The notes under the pieces were generated by a model, which did no database searches, had not been told where the DNA came from, and saw only the letters and a program-made list of their open reading frames with translations. Below are positions 11,614-11,942 of a stretch of 11,942 nucleotides of DNA, in pieces. The stretch is from a bacterium. Its GTDB lineage: Bacteria; Patescibacteriota; Patescibacteriia; Magasanikbacterales; GWA2-37-8. Position 1 is the first letter of the stretch; every line of letters begins with the position of its first letter. The stretch covers positions 1 through 11,942 of the forward strand of contig JAJYIJ010000019.1 in assembly GCA_021790135.1 (NCBI GenBank), in the 5' to 3' direction. A program made the position numbers and the translations under genes.

Positions 11614-11942
11614 ATGAATTTGAATTTTTTTAGTCGTAAAATTATTCAACCTATCTTGGTCGGCGTGTTTCTTATTTTGTTGGCGACTGGCTTTTATCTT
11701 TTATATATTTCCCGAACCGGGGCAAGTTTGTTTTCTCCTTGGCAGACGATTCAGCCGGCGTATATCTATTGCTTTGCCGCCATAACGCTTGTACTGGGCG
11801 GTATGATTTTTTTGAGACTACCCCGACGCCTTTTGCTTTTCTTTTTTATTTTATATTCTTTTCTTCTCCATAGTTATCTGCCGCTGACGCACCAGCTTCT
11901 GTATGGCGCTGATTCTTGGCGGCATATTGCCGACGCTGCTCG
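11614..11942 (+). CDS. Hypothetical multi-pass membrane protein, C-terminus off the right edge
   Basis: I do not recognise this gene with confidence. The frame is open from the ATG at 11614 to the edge (109 residues). It shows a short basic N-terminus (NFFSRK), a membrane helix at about residues 10-31, a loop (residues 32-49), a second helix (about 50-69), a basic turn (RLPRR, 71-75) and a third hydrophobic segment (about 75-87). A more polar region containing LPLTHQLLYGADSWRHIA follows. Three helices before a conserved-looking polar loop could fit a polytopic glycosyltransferase-like protein, but no catalytic motif can be seen. The start is supported by the extended -10 at 11594-11602. It is divergent from dnaB across about 105 bp. 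Confidence 0.72.
   Translation, partial: MNLNFFSRKIIQPILVGVFLILLATGFYLLYISRTGASLFSPWQTIQPAYIYCFAAITLVLGGMIFLRLPRRLLLFFFILYSFLLHSYLPLTHQLLYGADSWRHIADAA

Overview
The window looks like chromosomal core sequence from a small-genome bacterium of the Candidate Phyla Radiation (Patescibacteria) type. This is inferred from the mix of compact operons, a membrane-anchored divergent Clp ATPase beside a small tryptophan-rich membrane protein, several lineage-specific membrane proteins, and the lack of a Shine-Dalgarno sequence before any gene. TGA ends several genes at the expected place, so the standard bacterial code is used and the UGA-recoding lineages (Gracilibacteria, Absconditabacteria) are unlikely. 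No rRNA, tRNA, CRISPR array, insertion sequence or prophage gene was seen, and no gene-free stretch exceeds 300 bases.

Layout from left to right. A partial membrane protein of unknown function (minus strand, runs off the left edge) is transcribed divergently from a beta-CASP metallo-beta-lactamase RNase, which ends in a rho-independent terminator. Next is a three-gene cell-division operon, mraZ-rsmH-ftsL. Its promoter carries six GTGK-type repeats spaced exactly 10 bp, a likely MraZ autoregulatory operator. A terminator follows ftsL, so ftsI, mur genes and ftsW are not attached. A new promoter then drives a tight four-gene operon of membrane-associated proteins: a 127-aa membrane protein, a 926-aa membrane-anchored ClpA/ClpC-like double AAA+ protein, a WecA/TagO-like polyprenyl-phosphate sugar-1-phosphate transferase, and a membrane-anchored DUF192 protein. 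rplU (ribosomal protein L21) has its own strong promoter and ends at a bidirectional terminator shared with the convergent minus-strand operon dnaB-ybaB-recR (replicative helicase, nucleoid-associated protein, recombination mediator). Divergent from dnaB is a partial multi-pass membrane protein that runs off the right edge.

The most unusual item is the Clp-like protein. Its first AAA+ module has lost the Walker A Thr/Ser, both Walker B acidic residues and the arginine fingers. Its second module keeps full ATPase chemistry but has a shortened pore loop without the usual tyrosine, and the first module's pore-loop tyrosine is also gone. With a zinc-ribbon N-terminus and two membrane segments, this looks like a membrane-bound remodelling ATPase rather than a standard ClpP-coupled unfoldase. 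Further points of interest are the ordered MraZ operator, the very short or absent 5' leaders downstream of TATACT promoters, and a WecA-like enzyme with substituted active-site motif residues.
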